Origin: Amycolatopsis jejuensis | GTDB lineage: Bacteria; Actinomycetota; Actinomycetes; Mycobacteriales; Pseudonocardiaceae | Assembly: GCF_000717335.1 (NCBI RefSeq) | Contig: NZ_JNYZ01000003.1 | Span: 62,001 to 126,000 of the forward strand | Direction: 5' to 3' | Length of the DNA: 64,000 nt | Shown: piece after piece, positions 42,625 through 51,126 of the stretch | Position numbering within the stretch: position 1 is the stretch's first letter | Layout of the letters: every line of letters begins with the position of its first letter | Notes under the pieces: generated by a model | Told to the model about the DNA's origin: nothing | The model's input: the letters and a program-made list of their open reading frames with translations, nothing else | The model's database searches: none | Made by a program: the position numbers and the translations under genes

Positions 42625-42851
42625 GGCCACTGGCTGCTGACCCGCCGCTCCGTCAGCGATCCCGCCGAGATCGCCGATTGCCGGTGCTTCGGCCCCGCCA
42701 CATCCACGAACTGGCACGCGTCGCCAAAGCCGCTGGGCAGCCGCCACGAAAAACGGGAATCCACACCCCGCCTGACATCTCCCACCTCCACCGAAATCCG
42801 CAGACTGCTCAACCCCGAGCACGTGCCAGCCCACCACCGACGACGCGGCCA

Positions 42852-44177
42852 TCACGAAATGTCGTTGCAGCGCTGAGGAACAGAGGGATGCTGAGCGGGT
42901 TTCCGATGCTGCCGAATCGGTTCGGGACGGTTGGCGTGGCGACGAATCAGCCGGAGAGCACTCACCACGAGCAGAGTCAGAGCAATCAGCGGGTAGGTGT
43001 TGACCGCCACATGCATCCATCCCGTCCAGGGGCCTTCGGCAGGTGTGAAAACCTGCGGGCCGACCAGGAGAAGCACAATCAACGTACCGATCGAGTAGCA
43101 GGTCAGGTTGCGTACGCGTTCCGGACGGCCCGCGCTCGCAGGCAAGGCACTCGCCGCGAACGCCACCAGCGCAGGCGCCACCCACACCCAGTGCGCAGTC
43201 CATGACAGTGGCGAAATCAGCAGCGCCGCGGCCCCGTTGGCCAGCATCGCGATCTCGGGACCGACCCGCCGCATGATCACCACCGAAGCAGCCAGGATCA
43301 GGCCCACGAGCGCGATCCAGGTCACCGTGTGCCAGTCCGGCGAGAGGCCGAGCCGATGCAGCCCGGCTGCGATGGTCTGATTTTCCCGGCTGACGATGCC
43401 GACCGGCCCGAGGAACACGCCACCGAACCAGAATCGGATCGATTCGGCAGGCAGGACGACGAACATGACCGCGGTCGCCGTCACGGCGGTGATCGCCGCG
43501 GTGAGGGCAGCCCGGAAGTCCCGGCGTACCAGGAAGAACAGAACGAAAGCAGCGGGGGTGATCTTTATCGCGACCGCGATCCCGATCAACAGTCCTCGTG
43601 GCCACCTCGGATTTTTCACCAGGCAATCGGCAGCGACCAGCGCCATCAGCCACAGATTCACCTGCCCTTGCCCGATGTTGTTGCGAACGGGTTCCAGCAC
43701 CATCAACAACGGCATGAGCGCCACGGTGATCTGCAGGCAACCGCGGGCACCACCTTGTGGCCAGACCCCACGCAAAACCGCATAGCAGGTGAATCCCAGG
43801 CAAGCGAGTGAAAGCAGCACCGACAGCGCCGCTGCCGCCGGAAACGGTAGCGCTGCGAACACCGACAGCGGAAGCAGCGCAAACGGAGGGTAGATGAATC
43901 CGGGAGTGCCACCTGCATAAGTCGCCGGCAACGACCCGTACGGGTCCAGGCCGTGCCACCAGGCCAGAACACCTTGATAGAAGCTGTGCAAATCAGTGAA
44001 ACGGCCGCGGTAACCAAGAACCAGTAATCCCAGAAGGACGAGAACGACCGCTCCGAAAACTGCTATTGTTCGTCCGGTCGACGCACCGGCAACTATCCGG
44101 ATCCAGAGTGCAAGCCGGTCAACCACTCCCCTTGTGCGGGGTACTCGTCCAGTTTTCGCATCATTCGCAGATTCCAT
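42852..44177 (-). CDS. GT87/DUF2029-like polyprenol-phosphate-mannose-type glycosyltransferase
   Basis: The 441-residue protein has roughly ten hydrophobic segments. After the first span comes RGRFTDLHSFYQGVLAWWHG, with an acidic residue after the first membrane helix as in GT-C glycosyltransferases, then DPYGS and the GFIYPPFALL segment typical of DUF2029/GT87 proteins. These use polyprenol-phosphate sugars outside the membrane, for example in mannan or arabinan assembly. The promoter region upstream is unusually AT-rich for this genome. It separates the intact ABC operon from its decayed paralogue. I am sure of the family, not the sugar. Confidence 0.85.
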   Translation of the reverse strand: MESANDAKTGRVPRTRGVVDRLALWIRIVAGASTGRTIAVFGAVVLVLLGLLVLGYRGRFTDLHSFYQGVLAWWHGLDPYGSLPATYAGGTPGFIYPPFALLPLSVFAALPFPAAAALSVLLSLACLGFTCYAVLRGVWPQGGARGCLQITVALMPLLMVLEPVRNNIGQGQVNLWLMALVAADCLVKNPRWPRGLLIGIAVAIKITPAAFVLFFLVRRDFRAALTAAITAVTATAVMFVVLPAESIRFWFGGVFLGPVGIVSRENQTIAAGLHRLGLSPDWHTVTWIALVGLILAASVVIMRRVGPEIAMLANGAAALLISPLSWTAHWVWVAPALVAFAASALPASAGRPERVRNLTCYSIGTLIVLLLVGPQVFTPAEGPWTGWMHVAVNTYPLIALTLLVVSALRLIRRHANRPEPIRQHRKPAQHPSVPQRCNDIS

Positions 44178-44397
44178 GTCCGGCTAGACGCCGGCTAAGG
44201 AATGAAAGGTTCTCCGAAAAATATAATAGTGGTCACAACATTGCCAGGGATAGCTGAGGTGACGTGAGTCGATAAGGCGTCGCAAATTCAGCGTGATGCA
44301 GGCCTGCGGACCAGCCGTCGCAGGTGTCTGTTCAGACAAGAGCGTCAGCAGGTGTGCTTGGCCGCAGACACTGCAGTGCTGATCGAACCCTGTTGTG

Positions 44398-44958
44398 TCA
44401 GCGGCGGGCGCCGACCGCGGTATACGTTGCGGTTCCGACGAGGAACAGGGCTCCGGCCATCAACCACGCCGTCGGGTTTTCGGCTGAAAGCGTCGGCCAG
44501 GCGAGCATGTCCTGCAGCCCTGGCTTGCCCGGTACGAACTGCGCCATCAGGACCCAGCCCAACGGCAGGATCCAGCAGAAATACCCGCCGAAGAAAGTGG
44601 CGGCCAGGCCGGTCAGGCCCATGAGCCCGGCGGCTTCGCGGACGATCCAAGCGGTTTCCAGTTGGACATCGCCGACGCTTTGCACTGCCAGCGCAGCCCC
44701 GACCGTTACCGCCCCCAGCAGCAGGATGTGTCCCAGCCGCCGGGGTGGCCAGCCGAATGCGGCGGTGCGGTCGAGATCGAGGTCCTGTCCACTGAGGCCG
44801 GCACCGGCCATTGCGATTGCCGAGCCGAAGACGATCGCCGCAAACCTCGGCGACCAGGCATCGCCCAGGGCCAGACAGAGCACGACGACGCAGATCACCA
44901 GTGCTGCCAAGGACACGAGCACCCGACGGGAACGCACGTACAGCGCAAGCCAGCCCAT
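44398..44958 (-). CDS. ABC-exporter membrane protein, short permease-like subunit
   Basis: A 186-residue protein with about five hydrophobic segments (LVSLAALVICVVVLCLALG, RFAAIVFGSAIAMAGAGL, LGHILLLGAVTVGAALAV, LMGLTGLAATFFGGYFCWIL, AWLMAGALFLVGTATYTAV). It has no ATPase motif and resembles small permease partners encoded with ABC-2 exporters. Start ATG overlaps the stop of the larger permease by one base (TGATG), so it is translationally coupled. A decayed copy of its 3' end lies 1.9 kb downstream. Confidence 0.78.
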   Translation of the reverse strand: MGWLALYVRSRRVLVSLAALVICVVVLCLALGDAWSPRFAAIVFGSAIAMAGAGLSGQDLDLDRTAAFGWPPRRLGHILLLGAVTVGAALAVQSVGDVQLETAWIVREAAGLMGLTGLAATFFGGYFCWILPLGWVLMAQFVPGKPGLQDMLAWPTLSAENPTAWLMAGALFLVGTATYTAVGARR

Positions 44959-46310
44959 CAGTGCCTCCCCTCGGTGAGCGCCTTCAGCGGGTCGCCCGAG
45001 CAGGTGAGCTCGAGCTGCCTGGCCGCGGCGACTCGGGCGGTCTGCTCTGCTTCCGGCAATGCCTTCAGAGTCGCCCAAGCCGGGTCCGCCAGTGCCTTCA
45101 GCGGAGGGTCGGAGACGGGCGTTGGCGGGGTGTCCGAACCGAGCAGCCATTGGCTCATCACCCAGCGTGCAGCGTCCTCGCGATCGTTCTTGTCCCCGCC
45201 ATACGATGCTCCTGCGCACCTCGGCGTCCCGGCCCCGGAGAGCAAGGCCGCCGTGAGCGCACGACCGCTTTTCCCGCGCAAGGACCACTCGTCCCGCCGA
45301 ACCAGCAGCCGGGCGGGGTCTCGGGGACCGGCCTCGGTGTTGGAGTACGGCACAATCGACTCCTCGAAGCGGGACGGATGCTGCGGCAGTTTTTCCAGCT
45401 TCTGCAGGGCTTCCTTGGCCGGACCGGACACAGTGGACAGCCAGTTCTCGTGCAGCCGGGTGACACACACCGGACCGTCGCAGACGAGGGCGCTCGCCGC
45501 TTTGTCGACGGTCACGTTGCCGGCGTGCGCAGCAGGGAAGACCGGCAGCGCGATCGCCAGTCCGGCCGCGACCGGAAGCAGCGCGAGCAACCGGGACCGC
45601 ACCGAACCGGCCAGCAGCAACAGGAAACCGGTGAGCGCGAGCCCGCACAGCCAGAACAGCTGCCCGATCTGCACCGACGACGCGGGCGGGGCGAAGGGGC
45701 TGGTCAGCGCAGCCGGCGCAATGCCCAGCAGGGCAACCGAGTTCGGGATCGGCGAAGAATCCGGGTTCGCGTTCGCCAATTGCAGGAGAAGCACGGTCAC
45801 GAACGCGAGCACGGCCGACGCCGGTGCAGTGACCGGGTATGGCAGCAGTCTGCCGAGGCCGAGCCCCAGCGTCGCCCCTGCGACCACCGACAGCACCCCG
45901 AGCACGATCGGGACCAGCCACGAAGTGGTGAACAGCCCGCCGGCCGCGACGACCTGCCCTGCTCCGGCTGCGATGATCACCAGGTATCCCGCGACCGCCA
46001 TGAGCCCAACGGCGAGCCCGAGTGTGACCGCGCGGTGCCCGGCAGGCCGGGGCGTGGACCCGAACAACTCCTCGACTCCGGAGCGTGCGTCCCGCGTGCC
46101 CTGGAGCACCGCGGCACCGACGATGATCGGCCACAGAAAAATCAGCAGGTAACGCGACCACTGCACCGCATTGAGCCACTCGCGGTTCCAGGCCACCGAA
46201 CCAAAGGTGATCGTCCCCCCTACGACGATGAACGCTGCCGCCACCACCAGCATCGCCACCGGGACCCAAAGTGCGACTGTGCGCCGCAGCTCCAGCCGAA
46301 ACACGCTCAT
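44958..46310 (-). CDS. ABC-2-type exporter permease
   Basis: The 450-residue membrane protein has an N-terminal ABC-2 permease part with about six spans (TVALWVPVAMLVVAAAFIVV, LLIFLWPIIVGAAVLQGTRD, HRAVTLGLAVGLMAVAGYLV and others), and an extracytoplasmic C-terminal half rich in charged residues. That half includes CDGPVCVTRLHENWL and GAGTPRCAGASYGGD, whose cysteines may pair. Such large-loop permeases are seen in lantibiotic-immunity-like or envelope-stress exporters. I prefer the ATG at 46310 (GGAAGGGG upstream) over a GTG two codons earlier. Confidence 0.82.
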   Translation of the reverse strand: MSVFRLELRRTVALWVPVAMLVVAAAFIVVGGTITFGSVAWNREWLNAVQWSRYLLIFLWPIIVGAAVLQGTRDARSGVEELFGSTPRPAGHRAVTLGLAVGLMAVAGYLVIIAAGAGQVVAAGGLFTTSWLVPIVLGVLSVVAGATLGLGLGRLLPYPVTAPASAVLAFVTVLLLQLANANPDSSPIPNSVALLGIAPAALTSPFAPPASSVQIGQLFWLCGLALTGFLLLLAGSVRSRLLALLPVAAGLAIALPVFPAAHAGNVTVDKAASALVCDGPVCVTRLHENWLSTVSGPAKEALQKLEKLPQHPSRFEESIVPYSNTEAGPRDPARLLVRRDEWSLRGKSGRALTAALLSGAGTPRCAGASYGGDKNDREDAARWVMSQWLLGSDTPPTPVSDPPLKALADPAWATLKALPEAEQTARVAAARQLELTCSGDPLKALTEGRH

Positions 46311-47113
46311 CACCACGACCCCTTCCCCGGCTCGTGGCCGAGCAGCGCCGAGTAGCCACGCTCGGTGGGGCTGTCACCCACGTCCGAGTCGCTGCCCGCT
46401 GCGGCAAGGTCGTCCGGGGTGCCTTGGAACACCAGCTTGCCGGCGGCGAACAGGACCACGTCCGAGCATGCCGTGGCGACATCCTCGACCAGGTGCGTGG
46501 ACACGACGATGCAGGCGTCCCGGCCGATTTCCTGCATCAGCTCCCGGAACCGCACCCGCTGCGCCGGATCGAGGCCGGCAGTGGGCTCGTCGAGCAGCAG
46601 GACGTGCGGGTCGTTGACGATCGCCTGCGCGATGCCGACCCGCCGGACCATGCCGCCGGAGAGGGTCTTCATCTTGTCGTCGGCGCGGTCGGCGAGGCCG
46701 ACGCGCTCGATCGCGCGTTGCACCGCACCGGGTACCTCCCGCTTCGGCATTTCCTTGAGCCACGCCATGTATTCGACGAACTCGCGGACGGTGAACCGCT
46801 TGTAGTACCCGAACGTCTGCGGCAGGTACCCGATCCGGCGGCGCAGGCGGCGCTGGTCGATGCGCCCCCCGACCGGCTCACCGAGCAGCTCCAGCCTGCC
46901 CTCCGTCGGCCGCAGCACCGTCGCCAGCGTGCGGATCAGCGTGGTCTTGCCAGCCCCGTTGGGGCCCAGCAGCCCGTGCACCCCCGTCCCGAGCTTGAGG
47001 TCCAGGCCGTCGACCGCCATCCGGCTGCGGCCGACCCGTACTTTCAGTTCCTGTGCCTGGATTTCCCAGGCGTAGGTCGCCGGAGCGACCTCGGCGGCTT
47101 CCACAGCACGCAT
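46310..47113 (-). CDS. ABC transporter ATPase of an ABC-2 exporter
   Basis: A 267-residue ATPase with Walker A GLLGPNGAGKTTL, Q-loop around YLPQTFGYYKRF, signature TLSGGMVRRVG, Walker B VLLLDEPTAGLDP and switch histidine in VVSTHLVED. The GYLPQTFGYYKRFTVREFVEY segment and short length are typical of drug/lantibiotic-immunity-type exporters. ATG start with GGGA upstream. It sits between the zf-HC2 protein and two permeases, so the four probably work as one unit controlled by the ECF sigma factor. Confidence 0.92.
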   Translation of the reverse strand: MRAVEAAEVAPATYAWEIQAQELKVRVGRSRMAVDGLDLKLGTGVHGLLGPNGAGKTTLIRTLATVLRPTEGRLELLGEPVGGRIDQRRLRRRIGYLPQTFGYYKRFTVREFVEYMAWLKEMPKREVPGAVQRAIERVGLADRADDKMKTLSGGMVRRVGIAQAIVNDPHVLLLDEPTAGLDPAQRVRFRELMQEIGRDACIVVSTHLVEDVATACSDVVLFAAGKLVFQGTPDDLAAAGSDSDVGDSPTERGYSALLGHEPGKGSW

Positions 47114-47134
47114 CGGTTTCCCCTCTCGTTTCCG

Positions 47135-47923
47135 TCAGTTGTGTGGCGCGAGCCGGGTGAAGGTGTTCCGGCGGAACACCACGAACGCGGCGGCGACGGC
47201 CGCCGCAGCGAGCCAGCCCGGCCACGTCGCCGGCGCCAGCAGGACCGATTCCCCGAGCGACACGGTCGGCAGCACGAGCGCGCCCAGCCACAGCCCGACC
47301 ATGATCGACGCCGCCCAGCCGACGCCGATGAACGTGCCGAGCGCGAGCGTTCCGGTGGTGAACGCGAGACTCGGCAACAGACTGAAGCCCATCTCCGCAC
47401 CGATCAGCCATCCGGCCATCAGCAGCACTGCGACCACCGGCAGCAACACCGCCGTGGTGCGCCTCAGCACCAGCTCCAGACCGGCACGCGGGGTGCCCGC
47501 GGTGAGCTCGTACGCCGGATCCAGCCCACGGGCCCACGCCGCCGCCACCCCGAGCACCGGCAACACCGGAGCGAAGATCTGCACGAACGACAGCGCCCAA
47601 AAAGACGAACGGTCGAAGAAGACCGACAGCACGCCGACCGCCAGGACCATCAGCAACCACGGCACCATCACCGGCGTCGCCCAGCAGTGCAGCAATGCCC
47701 TGACCCGGTTGCGCTTCGGCTGCGGGGGCACGGCGAGATCCGGTTCCAGCCGTGCCCACACGCCGTCCAGCAGGCCGGCCACCTCGGTGGTGGACACTCC
47801 CGCGAGCCGGGCACGGCACTGCGCACACTTCTCCAGGTGCCCCTCGACCGCCCATTCCTCATCACCCGGCAGTTCGTTCCCGGCTGCATAGGTGGTGAGC
47901 ATCCGGTCGGTTACGTGGTGCAC
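47135..47923 (-). CDS. zf-HC2 anti-sigma-like membrane protein
   Basis: A 262-residue protein with an N-terminal anti-sigma zinc finger (HxxxCxxC: H29, C33, C36 in EGHLEKCAQCRARL) followed by six hydrophobic segments (MVPWLLMVLAVGVLSVFF, VQIFAPVLPVLGVAAAWA, AVLLPVVAVLLMAGWLI and others). Classical ZAS anti-sigma factors have one span; this one carries an integral membrane domain resembling an ABC-2-like permease part. GTG start after GGGAGG. Encoded 41 bp after the ECF sigma gene, it most likely holds that sigma inactive and may sense the membrane directly. Confidence 0.85.
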   Translation of the reverse strand: MHHVTDRMLTTYAAGNELPGDEEWAVEGHLEKCAQCRARLAGVSTTEVAGLLDGVWARLEPDLAVPPQPKRNRVRALLHCWATPVMVPWLLMVLAVGVLSVFFDRSSFWALSFVQIFAPVLPVLGVAAAWARGLDPAYELTAGTPRAGLELVLRRTTAVLLPVVAVLLMAGWLIGAEMGFSLLPSLAFTTGTLALGTFIGVGWAASIMVGLWLGALVLPTVSLGESVLLAPATWPGWLAAAAVAAAFVVFRRNTFTRLAPHN

Positions 47924-47964
47924 GGCTTGACCTCCCTCAGACAGACCTGGTCGCTCGACGTCCT

Positions 47965-48528
47965 TCACGACAGCGCCTCCCGCATCACGATCCGGGCCCG
48001 CCGCGCCCGTGTCTTGACGGTGCCCTCTGGTAGCCCCAACAGGATCGCCGTCTCCCGGACCGACAATCCGTCGAGGGCCATGGCCTGCAGGACCTGGCGT
48101 AGTTCGGGCGCCAGAGTGCGCAATGCATCGCCGACTGAATCGCCGACCGTGCCGGCCAGCGCCACTTCCTCCGCGGCCGGCGCGGCCTTCGGTCCCTGTA
48201 TTTCGGGCGGCGGCTGCGCGTGGTGCGCACGGCGGCGGAACGCGTCGACGAGCCGGCGCGCCGCGATCGTCCACACCCAGCCGACCGCGGAGCCACCCGT
48301 GACCACCCCGGCGAACGAGCCCGCGGCCCGCCAGACAGCGAGGTACGTCTCCTGCATCACCTCAGCGACGATCTGCTCGTCGGCACAACGGCGGCGCAGG
48401 CGAACGGCGAGCCACGGCGAGGTGCGGCGGTACAGCTCTTCGAACGCCGCACGGTCACCGCGGGCGATGCGCCGGAGGAGGTGTTCCTCGTCCGGCTCGC
48501 TGGGTGGCTTGTGCTTCACATCCGGCAA
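47965..48528 (-). CDS. ECF sigma factor
   Basis: The 187-residue protein has sigma region 2 (about 25-95: DRAAFEELYRRTSPWLAVRL and VMQETYLAVWRAAGSF) and region 4 (about 125-185: LRQVLQAMALDGLSVRETAI followed by LLGLPEGTVKTRARRAR), with a short linker and no region 3, as in ECF sigmas. The start appears to be TTG with GAGGTGG seven bases upstream; an in-frame GTG three codons later is the alternative. It is the first gene of a five-gene unit with a zf-HC2 protein and an ABC exporter. A Crp-type dyad lies just upstream. Confidence 0.88.
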   Translation of the reverse strand: MPDVKHKPPSEPDEEHLLRRIARGDRAAFEELYRRTSPWLAVRLRRRCADEQIVAEVMQETYLAVWRAAGSFAGVVTGGSAVGWVWTIAARRLVDAFRRRAHHAQPPPEIQGPKAAPAAEEVALAGTVGDSVGDALRTLAPELRQVLQAMALDGLSVRETAILLGLPEGTVKTRARRARIVMREALS

Positions 48529-48560
48529 GACGCCACCTCGGGGCTTCTGGTTCTCGAGTT

Positions 48561-48580
48561 TGAGTGATCTGGATCACATT
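48561..48580. promoter_or_regulatory. Crp-type operator upstream of the sigma factor operon
   Basis: The core AGTGA-TCTGGA-TCACA (48563-48578) is TGTGA-N6-TCACT on the minus strand, one mismatch from the Crp consensus TGTGA-N6-TCACA; flanking AAA and CAAA also fit. Its centre is about 42 bp upstream of the sigma factor start codon. A Crp/FNR-family regulator such as the mycobacterial Rv3676 homologue is the likely ligand. Confidence 0.65.
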
Positions 48581-49207
48581 TGCCGAGTCGGAGGGGGTTG
48601 CGGCTCGGCTACCAGGAGGAATCGTGCCCGGGGAAGTGGATCAGCGGCGAAGGGTGGCGGGTGGCGTCCGTCGTGTGGGTGACACGCGAAGGTGGCCCGG
48701 GTGGGCTCGAGGGGCTCGATCAGGGGCGGGCTGGCGACGGGGAAGAGCGGCTCGGGCGCATGTCGGCGAGGCCCGATGATCGCGACAGCGGGCAACACGG
48801 GCCGAGGGGCGGCTCGATCGTCACGGCTGCGGTCACGCAAGCGGTGAACGACTCGATCGCCACTGACGCAGCCGCCCAAGCCGAGAAGCGGCTCCAGCAT
48901 CACCGGTCCAGCCACACGAGCTCGTGAACGACTCGATCGCCGCTGATCCAGCCGCCCAAGCCGGGGTCTGACTCCGAGCGCCGCTCACGTCGGGGTGAGA
49001 TTCTCAGTGCTACTCGGGCCACGCGGGCTGGAAGCGACTCAACTCACGCCCAGAACGCCCAGCACATCCAGAACTGCCACCCAGGCAATGCGCGCCCAGC
49101 GAACAGCTCAGTCGACGTCGCCCGTACGAACGTTCACGACCCAGCGACTGCCGGACGATCACTCCACGCAGCGGGGAGGCTCGCGAAGCCCCAACCAAGC
49201 AGAAACC
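48581..49207. repeat. Non-coding region with a 40-bp direct repeat
   Basis: No convincing gene is visible in these 627 bp. Two 40-bp direct repeats (48844-48883 and 48924-48963) start GTGAACGACTCGATCGCC and end CAGCCGCCCAAGCCG, differ at about four positions and have an 80-bp period. Translated frames across the area show no recognisable protein. The mazG gene ends at 49208 on the opposite side. Confidence 0.55.
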
Positions 49208-50122
49208 TCAACCAGCTGGCCAGAACTTCCGCCAGCCTTCCGCCTCCAGCGTCGCAGGCTCAACCCCCGCAGCGCGAGCCGCCGCCTCTGCGGAGCGGAT
49301 GTTCCGGGCGAACTGCTTGGCCACCGACCGCAGTTCGCCCTCTGGGTCGAGGCCTCCTCGGCGGGCCGTCGCGGCCGTGCGGAAGAGCTGGGCGGCTGCG
49401 GACGTGCCCTCCGGGAAGAGGTCCAGCGGGATGCCCGCCCGGCCGCTGCGGTGGCCCAGTTTTCCGGCCAGTGCGACCGCGGGCTGGCCCATCGCGACTC
49501 CGTCCACAATGGACTTACGGCGCTTCTCCACCTGCTTCAGCTCTTCCCACCGCAGCTCCTGATGCTCGGCCGTGGCGACCCGGGCAGCGTCGGCGAAGAC
49601 GTTCGGGTGGCGGCCGACCAGCTTGGCCACCAAACCGGCTGCCACGTCGTCGATCGTGAACGGCGCGCGGGGGTCCTCGGCGGCGACGCGGGCGTGGAAG
49701 AGGACCTGCAGGAGCACGTCACCGAGTTCTTCGCGCAGTGCCTCGTGATCGCCTTCCTCGATGGCGTCGAGGAGTTCGTACGTCTCCTCCACCAGGTACT
49801 GCCGCAGCGATTCGTGCGACTGCCGTGCGTCCCAGGGACAACCGCCCGGCGAGCGCAGGCGGTCCATCACCTCGACGGCTTCGACCAGCGGCGGTACGGG
49901 CGTCTCGATGACCTGCGCGCCCGCGGCGATCAACGCTGCCGCAGTGGGTTCGGTACGCGAGGCCGTCAGCAGGACGATGCCCTGAACCGACGGCGCTTGC
50001 GTGACGGACGGGACGCCGTACTGCGCCGCATCGAGGTCGGTACCGGCGTAAACCGTGCCGCTGCGCAAGATCGGGAGCGCTGCCGCGGGCAGCGTCGCCC
50101 CGTGGACGAGGACGACGGTCAC
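49208..50122 (-). CDS. mazG: Nucleoside triphosphate pyrophosphohydrolase MazG
   Basis: The 304-residue protein has a MazG domain at about 85-190. It holds the metal motifs EETYELLDAIEEGDHEA and REELGDVLLQVLFHARVA (ExxE...ExxD) and the DRLRSPGGCPWD entry segment. The N-terminal ~80 residues and the second MazG-like half with the NVFAD motif resemble mycobacterial MazG (Rv1021). It hydrolyses abnormal NTPs to NMP and PPi. GTG start overlapping the SurA-like gene by 4 bp. In M. tuberculosis mazG lies next to mfd and upstream of lpqU-eno. Confidence 0.94.
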   Translation of the reverse strand: MTVVLVHGATLPAAALPILRSGTVYAGTDLDAAQYGVPSVTQAPSVQGIVLLTASRTEPTAAALIAAGAQVIETPVPPLVEAVEVMDRLRSPGGCPWDARQSHESLRQYLVEETYELLDAIEEGDHEALREELGDVLLQVLFHARVAAEDPRAPFTIDDVAAGLVAKLVGRHPNVFADAARVATAEHQELRWEELKQVEKRRKSIVDGVAMGQPAVALAGKLGHRSGRAGIPLDLFPEGTSAAAQLFRTAATARRGGLDPEGELRSVAKQFARNIRSAEAAARAAGVEPATLEAEGWRKFWPAG

Positions 50123-51126
50123 TGCTGCGCCGGGGCACCGCCGTGCAGCGGCACGACCACGCCCGCAGCCTCGGCCGCGCTCGGGGCGAGGTCCATGCCG
50201 ACCGGGTCCCAGACGCCGTAGCGCGGGTTGATCTTGAAGTCCACGTCACCGACGAACGGCTGCAGCATCCGCACCCCGATCGCGCTCAGCTGCGCGGGGG
50301 TCGGCTGCTGGACCTGGTCGGTGGCGACCTTCTTGTCCGTGGTCCGCTGCCGCACGACCGCGGCCACCCACCACGTCGGCGACTGCTGCGGGTTCGGCTG
50401 GAACGCGATGGCGCTGTTGGCCGGCGCACCGAACAGTACGGTGGCGGCGTCCTGAGGCGACGACAGCGCGGGCGCCTGCTGTCCGACGTTGCCCTGCGCT
50501 CCGCCCTGTACCTCGGCGCGGATGGCGTTCGGGTTCTTCGCGTACTCCTCGGCCTTCGCGATCGCCTGGCTGCGCGCGGTCTTCGGGTCGATCGACGGCG
50601 ACTGGCTGTCTGCGGTGGGCGCGCCGATGCTGGTGTAGTCGAAGTTGACCGCAAGCGTGGGCAGGTACTTCGCGGCGAGTTTCTGCTGGAGGTACTGGTC
50701 GGTGATGGCTTCGCGGTGGTCGCGCAGCCGCCACACGAGCTGGGTGATCGCCGACGCCTGGTCGACCGTGACGGCCTCGGGCACCGGGGTGGCGAGCGGG
50801 TCCTGCAGCATGGCCTCGCCGATGGTGGCCTCGTCGGCGGTGATGCCTTCCTTCTGCGCCGCCTTCGTGACGACCTGGTGCAACAGCGCCTGCCGGACGA
50901 TCTCGCGCCCGACATGGTCGAGCTGATGCCGGGCGGCGAGCTGACGCGCGTAGGGCTGTTCCCGGATGGCGCGGTCGAGCAGACCCTGGACCTGGTCGAT
51001 GGTGGTGACCTGGCCGTCCACGACCGCCGCCGTACCCACCTGACCGGGACCGGCACCGCATCCGGCGAGGAGAAAAGCTCCGGCAACGACTGCGCCCAGC
51101 GCGCGGCGGCGCCCCATGATCCGCAT
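50119..51126 (-). CDS. SurA N-terminal-like lipoprotein (peptidyl-prolyl-isomerase chaperone fold)
   Basis: A 335-residue secreted lipoprotein with signal MRIMGRRRALGAVVAGAFLL and lipobox LLAGC. It is followed by a SurA/PrsA-type helical domain (VDGQVTTIDQVQGLLDRAIR, GREIVRQALLHQVVTKAAQK) but without a recognisable parvulin PPIase domain. The C-terminus carries DFKINPRYGVWDP, seen in actinobacterial SurA-like proteins. It probably chaperones secreted proteins. The start is uncertain between ATG 51126 and two upstream/downstream in-frame codons; a GAGAGGG site suits the region. Coupled to mazG by a 4-bp overlap. Confidence 0.83.
   Translation of the reverse strand: MRIMGRRRALGAVVAGAFLLAGCGAGPGQVGTAAVVDGQVTTIDQVQGLLDRAIREQPYARQLAARHQLDHVGREIVRQALLHQVVTKAAQKEGITADEATIGEAMLQDPLATPVPEAVTVDQASAITQLVWRLRDHREAITDQYLQQKLAAKYLPTLAVNFDYTSIGAPTADSQSPSIDPKTARSQAIAKAEEYAKNPNAIRAEVQGGAQGNVGQQAPALSSPQDAATVLFGAPANSAIAFQPNPQQSPTWWVAAVVRQRTTDKKVATDQVQQPTPAQLSAIGVRMLQPFVGDVDFKINPRYGVWDPVGMDLAPSAAEAAGVVVPLHGGAPAQQ

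Noticed and set aside
44325..44338. TGTCTG-TT-CAGACA palindrome between the GT87 gene and the short permease
   Set aside because: It contains the TTGTCTGA 8-mer of the GntR-like sites, but an 8-mer is expected about twice by chance in this window and it is far from the catabolic block.
46271..48682. 803-codon plus-strand open frame
   Set aside because: It is antisense to the ATPase, zf-HC2 and sigma genes, which have complete motifs; the frame exists because of GC3 bias.
48580..48927. 115-codon plus-strand frame upstream of the repeats
   Set aside because: It has no ribosome site or recognisable domain and partly translates the direct repeat; too weak to call a gene.
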